The notes below the pieces were generated by a model. That model ran no database searches. It was not told where the DNA came from and saw nothing but the letters and a program-made list of their open reading frames with translations. Source: Fibrobacteraceae bacterium (lineage in GTDB: Bacteria; Fibrobacterota; Fibrobacteria; Fibrobacterales; Fibrobacteraceae). From it: DNA of 10,147 nt. A program made the translations under genes and the position numbers. Location of the stretch: positions 1 to 10,147 of the forward strand of contig JABUUT010000054.1 of NCBI GenBank assembly GCA_021443045.1, written 5' to 3'. Shown here piece after piece: positions 7,031-10,147 of this stretch (positions are counted from its first letter, which is position 1; each line of letters starts with the position of its first letter).

Positions 7031-9615
7031 TATTCAGCCTCCTTTTGTGAATTAATCAGTTGCTGCAAATCATCTATAGTCTGGTGAACCAGAGAACCAA
7101 AAATCATAGTTTGACTACGAGAAGGCACAAAACCATATTTATGGAATATCATATAGTTGCGGGGGCAATTCAGATAGGGCAAATAGTCTGCCGTATAGCT
7201 ATACACCTTGGGTATGTCATCAAAAGAACTCCCCGCAACAGGCAAATCAGAAACTCTAAGTTTCTTCAAATCGGGGATTTCAACATTGTCAAAAAGCTTC
7301 TTAAACGAGTCCGAGGTCGCTTGACCACGTCCTGTGAATTGTGTCAGTACTAACAAATTCTTTGCCCTAGATAAAGCAACGTAGAACATACGCATCGTAT
7401 CAAAAGAATCCATGCGGTCAAGAGGTTCGCCATCCTGTGTCTTACGTAGTTTACGAACCATCACATCTAATGGCCTTGCATCGTGTTTATTTCGGCGAAC
7501 ACTTCCAAGAACAACAACTGGGAATTCCAATCCCTTTGATTGATGAACGGTCAAAAAAGGAATTCTTCCTTTGGGGAAAGGGTCGTCTGCATCTTCATAT
7601 TCCGAAACACCCTGGCTCAATAAAGAATACAGAAAGCTGTTCCAAAATTGATGTACAAAGCCATCCTCAATAAAACTAGAACCGCTCAAAATGGGGTTAT
7701 GAGTCTCATTAAACTTTGCCAGGTATTGGGTAATCATCCCCAAGTTAAACATAGGACCTTCATCTTGACCGGTTTCTGCATTTTCAAACATCGGCAAGAA
7801 ATATTCAAAGCAGTTTAACTGATAGAATAAGTCAAGAATGGTCCAGTCAAGTGCAGTTACTCGGCTGAGAACATATCCCACCGATACAGGGCGATTCTGC
7901 TTTGCACGACCGATAATGAAGTTATTGAGTTTGGCTCCAATTAGAGTTCTTTTTACACTATCAGAAATCGTCCTCACTTGTGACAGATTTTTTGTAATTT
8001 CGGGAGTGGCGATGTGTGATTTACCAAGGCCCAATTCTTCACACTTTTTTAAGAGTGCCTTATAATTTTTCTTACTCTCGGCAATTTGGGTCTTCTTTTC
8101 TTCTATAAAATCATTAAGAAGAACATCTTCTTCAATAATTTCGGATGCTTTTGAATGGCAGTCCTTCAACCACTGTTCAAAATTCTCCATGTGGGGGCCG
8201 ACAGCGTTTCTTATTTTTGGTTCAAAAATGCGTGACATCAGTCCGAAAACAGCTAAACACTCTTCCGTGTAGAAGAAATTCTTTGCACGGGGAGCGTAAT
8301 AGGGAATGCTAGCTGCGTCCATTGCCTCCATAAACAAAGCTACTGCCTTGCTCGTAAGGGATGGAAAAAGAAAGGCACACTGATTGTAGTCTGTTATTTT
8401 TCCCTGCCGTCGAAGGCACTTTACCATCTTGATGATGGATTCAACCGTAGAATCCTTATCTCCGCTTGCCAGAAATACAGAAGACTCATTATCCCGACTA
8501 TGAGCCTTGATATTCTTATTCTGGATTCTATAAAACTTTTGTTTATTCTTTGCGTCTTGCCAATTTTCGCATTCAATATACTTTGTGTACACATCAACAA
8601 TATTTTTCCGCGAACGATAGTTGATGTTCAAGTCGACACGTTCGGGTTCCCTTCCCAAGTATACTTGGCAACGGGATGCAAAATCTACAAGATTTTCTAC
8701 TGTAGCACCACGAAAACGATATAGAGCTTGGTCATCATCGCCAACAACACAAATGTTGCAAGTTTTCTTTGCCAACTTGAAATAAATTTTTTCTTGAATG
8801 GTATTAGTATCCTGATACTCATCAACAATCACATACTTGATGTAGTCTTCAATGTTTGGGCAATTGTTCAAATAGTTCAATGCTTTTTGTTGCAGGAGAG
8901 CTAAATCCACACGATTAACATCATCTTGATTCAGCATTTTCTTGTAATACTTGTACATTTTGAACAAACTCTTTTCAGTCGAATTGGAACTTTTCAATTC
9001 CTCATCTTGCATATCTTCTTCACTAAGCCGGTTGAAAAGAGCGATGACATTTTTGACAGCTTCTGTTCTTGATTGTCCTTTGGCCCCCATAGTGTTGTTA
9101 ATGGATTCATTAATCACAAGACTATCTGCGGAAGCCCATTTGCCAGCCTCAATGAGTTCATCCCAGTGTTGACGATTATAGACGAACTGGTATTGATCCA
9201 GAGCATCCATTAGAATGGGTCTGCGAACACGTTCTTTTGAGGGATTGAAGTTCCTATCTGATAAGATTTTTTGGCATAGGGAATGCAGAGTACCGATATA
9301 CATTCTACCAATGTCATAAGGTTGACCATTCATGGTAGAAACCTCAGACAACATACTCTGCAGCCCTTGTTTAAGTTGCAAGGCGGCCTTTTCGGTAAAG
9401 GTGGCCAGGAAAATTTCTTCGGGTTTTACATCGTGAAAAACGATGAGGTTCAAAGTTCTCCAAAGGATGACGCGAGTCTTTCCCGAACCAGGGCCAGCTG
9501 TGAGGAATAGGGGTCCGTCAATATTCTGAATTGCCTTTAATTGTGGATCGTTTGGTTTAAACTTGAAACATTTAAACAAGTCTTCCAAAGAAAAAGCAGA
9601 TGCTTTTCGGACCAT
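7030..9615 (-). CDS. UvrD/Rep-family superfamily 1 DNA helicase with partial nuclease-domain tail
   Basis: This 861-residue ATP-dependent DNA helicase, first gene of the operon, is predicted to move 3'-5' like UvrD, PcrA and AddA. Motifs in order: Q-motif glutamine in PNDPQLKAI (21-29), Walker A GPGSGKT (41-47), motif Ia around ATFTEKAA (71-78), motif II VDEYQDT (264-270), motif III GDDDQALYRFRGA (292-304), motif IV NYRSRKNI (332-339), motif V TVHQSKGLEF (689-698) and motif VI MFYVALSRAKN (743-753). The long stretch between IV and V fits the 2B subdomain. Residues about 803-861 are not helicase: YTADYLPYLNCPRNY with C817 and GSLVH with H844 are the opening motifs of a RecB-type nuclease domain, which stops here and resumes in the next gene. 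The start lies 20 residues before the Q-motif, as expected. GAGG (9625-9628) is nine bases upstream and sits in an inverted-repeat arm. Function with the neighbours is inferred: processing of DNA ends, for example those made by Res. Confidence 0.93.
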   Translation of the reverse strand: MVRKASAFSLEDLFKCFKFKPNDPQLKAIQNIDGPLFLTAGPGSGKTRVILWRTLNLIVFHDVKPEEIFLATFTEKAALQLKQGLQSMLSEVSTMNGQPYDIGRMYIGTLHSLCQKILSDRNFNPSKERVRRPILMDALDQYQFVYNRQHWDELIEAGKWASADSLVINESINNTMGAKGQSRTEAVKNVIALFNRLSEEDMQDEELKSSNSTEKSLFKMYKYYKKMLNQDDVNRVDLALLQQKALNYLNNCPNIEDYIKYVIVDEYQDTNTIQEKIYFKLAKKTCNICVVGDDDQALYRFRGATVENLVDFASRCQVYLGREPERVDLNINYRSRKNIVDVYTKYIECENWQDAKNKQKFYRIQNKNIKAHSRDNESSVFLASGDKDSTVESIIKMVKCLRRQGKITDYNQCAFLFPSLTSKAVALFMEAMDAASIPYYAPRAKNFFYTEECLAVFGLMSRIFEPKIRNAVGPHMENFEQWLKDCHSKASEIIEEDVLLNDFIEEKKTQIAESKKNYKALLKKCEELGLGKSHIATPEITKNLSQVRTISDSVKRTLIGAKLNNFIIGRAKQNRPVSVGYVLSRVTALDWTILDLFYQLNCFEYFLPMFENAETGQDEGPMFNLGMITQYLAKFNETHNPILSGSSFIEDGFVHQFWNSFLYSLLSQGVSEYEDADDPFPKGRIPFLTVHQSKGLEFPVVVLGSVRRNKHDARPLDVMVRKLRKTQDGEPLDRMDSFDTMRMFYVALSRAKNLLVLTQFTGRGQATSDSFKKLFDNVEIPDLKKLRVSDLPVAGSSFDDIPKVYSYTADYLPYLNCPRNYMIFHKYGFVPSRSQTMIFGSLVHQTIDDLQQLINSQKEAE
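7038..7043 (-). promoter_or_regulatory. Shine-Dalgarno AGGAGG of the nuclease gene
   Basis: A full AGGAGG lies inside the last codons of the helicase gene, seven bases before the nuclease ATG, which itself overlaps the helicase stop as TAATG. This shows the nuclease half is meant to be started independently or re-started by terminating ribosomes. It argues against the helicase stop being a sequencing error or a fresh nonsense mutation in a single long gene. Confidence 0.85.
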
Positions 9616-9685
9616 ATATCAAAACCTCATATAAGAAACCGGAGTTTTCTCTCACTCAAGTTTTACGTACGCAGGTTTTTGATAT
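9616..9685 (-). promoter_or_regulatory. Leader inverted repeat covering the helicase ribosome site
   Basis: On the minus strand ATATCAAAAACCT (9685-9673) is complementary to AGGTTTTGATAT (9627-9616) apart from one bulged A. The second arm contains three bases of the GAGG Shine-Dalgarno (9625-9628) and the whole spacer up to the ATG; one further U-A pair would reach the A of the start codon. In a transcript beginning upstream of 9686 this would form a stem closing a 45-nt loop and hide the ribosome site. A second small repeat inside the loop, GAGT and ACTC, may add structure. I see no convincing internal promoter that would leave the ribosome site free. It may therefore act as a translational switch in the 5' leader; which signal would open it cannot be seen from sequence. 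Confidence 0.5.
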
Positions 9686-9712
9686 AAAAAAGGGCGTAGG
9701 CTGAACTTACGC
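9686..9712 (-). terminator. Intrinsic terminator upstream of the helicase
   Basis: Reading the minus strand, GCGTAAG (9712-9706) and CCTACGC (9700-9694) form a stem with one A-C mismatch and loop TTCAG, followed by CC and six T's (9691-9686). This is the form of a rho-independent terminator acting on leftward transcription. It directly follows the rod-shaped RNA fold and precedes the helicase leader, so it could end a separate small RNA or act as an attenuator for the operon. On the plus strand the hairpin would sit at a 5' end without a T tract. Confidence 0.65.
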
Positions 9713-9831
9713 TAGTCAGAGGCTCGGCAAAGCCATACACATACATAAGCAATCAGCCCACGTCCCAATGGGGGCGTGAGTTGAATCGCTTATTCTCATG
9801 TGATTTTGAAATTTTGCCGATTTCTGACTAG
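9686..9831 (-). ncRNA. Candidate structured RNA, about 145 nt, ending in a terminator
   Basis: The segment folds into a long rod. CTAGTCAG (9712-9719) pairs with CTGACTAG (9824-9831). TCGGCAAA (9724-9731) pairs with TTTGCCGA (9813-9820) after a small internal loop. CACAT (9738-9742) pairs with ATGTG (9798-9802). A distal hairpin at 9747-9791 closes on a four-base loop (9767-9770) with AAGC/GCTT at its base and a C/G-rich upper stem. Such length is improbable by chance. The minus strand is preferred because the fold is followed by a hairpin plus six T's. On the plus strand several A-C mismatches become G-U pairs, so orientation is not settled. The architecture (closing stem, open central part, terminal hairpin) recalls 6S RNA, but I cannot show homology. 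A weak minus-strand TATTCT lies at 9832-9837 with CTTGAA 16 bases further upstream. It could be an independent small RNA or the operon's leader. Confidence 0.55.
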
Positions 9832-9837
9832 AGAATA

Positions 9838-10020
9838 AGAGAAACTCTACAAATTCAAGCACATTTTGATTGTCCAAGCGGGTTGAACGCTAAGGGCAAA
9901 GAAAATGCTATGTCGCAGGGAATATAGGTAATTTTTGAGGGTAAAGACAAAGTTATTCGCAATAAGCGCGAGAAATGGGAATGTTTTTGCCTTCTGCGAG
10001 GAAAATGCTCCAAGGTGAAT
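9838..10020. other. Intergenic stretch, nothing recognised
   Basis: Between the structured RNA and the GC-rich element I find no gene, no tRNA and no clear repeat. The minus strand has a weak TTGGAC at 9872-9877 without a matching -10 element at the right distance. Any promoter for the RNA or the operon should lie in or near this stretch, but none is convincing by eye. Confidence 0.4.
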
Positions 10021-10147
10021 GCGGATTTCGTCCGCCAGAGGCGGTGGACCCTATCGCTCCACTGCGTTGCGCTCCAGGGTGACAGAGTGGGAGATTATTC
10101 ACTGGATCGCCACACCTGCTTGCGCAGGCTCGCGATGACATTCGTTT
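10021..10147. repeat. GC-rich intergenic element made of nested hairpins
   Basis: The stretch is markedly more G+C-rich than the operon and contains several inverted repeats. GCGGA (10021-10025) pairs with TCCGC (10031-10035). CCGCC (10032-10036) pairs with GGCGG (10040-10044). ACCCT (10048-10052) pairs with AGGGT (10076-10080). A nested pair at 10106-10136 has ATCGC/GCGAT outside and CCTGC/GCAGG inside around TTGC. The two overlapping GC hairpins at the left are alternatives to each other. This has the look of a dispersed REP-like or miniature palindromic element; only one copy lies in the window and it runs to the right edge, so its ends are unknown. The minus strand is open across it (to about 9953), but the peptide, with runs such as CHPGAQRSGAIGS, is what such repeats give when translated, so I do not call a gene. 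Confidence 0.6.

Noticed and set aside
7030..7032. Stop codon of the helicase as a sequencing error or nonsense mutation
   Set aside because: The next ATG overlaps the stop by one base in a different frame (TAATG) and is preceded by a perfect AGGAGG, which is a designed gene junction.
9631..9659. Promoter TTGAGT-17-TCTTAT in front of the helicase
   Set aside because: The predicted start would fall at about 9624, downstream of the Shine-Dalgarno, so it could not make a normally translated helicase mRNA; the -10 match is also poor.
9686..9831. Retron msr-msd RNA
   Set aside because: The complementary ends are suggestive, but no reverse transcriptase is present in the window and the operon directly downstream has none.
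9953..10141. Minus-strand open frame of 62 codons
   Set aside because: It is mostly a translation of the GC-rich palindromic element, with no ribosome site and repeat-type peptide composition.

Overview
The window is an accessory, defence-type region. Five genes run head to tail on the minus strand and fill about 383-9615. Read in transcription order (right to left) they are: a UvrD/Rep-type superfamily 1 helicase (7030-9615); a RecB/Cas4-like PD-(D/E)XK nuclease (6206-7030); a type III restriction-modification DNA methyltransferase, Mod (4257-6194); its restriction/translocase partner, Res (1078-4260); and a small helix-turn-helix plus GIY-YIG protein (383-1039). The junctions are a 1-nt overlap (TAATG), an 11-nt gap, a 4-nt overlap (ATGA) and a 37-nt gap, so the five are most likely one co-transcribed unit.

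Upstream of the operon (right side) are three non-coding elements. A GC-rich element with nested hairpins lies at about 10021-10147 and runs to the window edge. A rod-shaped RNA fold (9712-9831) is followed, in minus-strand direction, by a hairpin and a run of six T's that look like an intrinsic terminator (9686-9712). Between that terminator and the helicase start, a 12/13-nt inverted repeat (9616-9685) would bury the helicase Shine-Dalgarno and spacer in an mRNA stem. The left end (1-382) holds no convincing gene. It has a short open frame entering from the window edge, a perfect 9-bp-arm palindrome and a weak hairpin.

The two most distinctive points are these. (1) The nuclease domain normally fused to the C-terminus of this kind of helicase appears split between two genes. 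The first cluster-type cysteine and the GxxxH motif end the helicase, while the D, DxK, QxxxY and CxxC-x5-C motifs are in the next gene, which has its own strong ribosome site. (2) The operon starts with a structured leader or small RNA. A working model, which is inference, is that Mod/Res marks self DNA and cuts foreign DNA, the helicase-nuclease pair unwinds and degrades the cut ends, and the HTH/GIY-YIG protein regulates the locus or adds a DNA-binding or nuclease step. I do not recognise this five-gene combination as a named system.

Host: a mesophilic bacterium. Sampled lines of the genes are about 25-48% G+C, with AGGAGG-type ribosome sites. The flanking GC-rich palindromic element resembles intergenic repeats I associate loosely with Fibrobacter-like genomes, but this is a weak impression, not an assignment.
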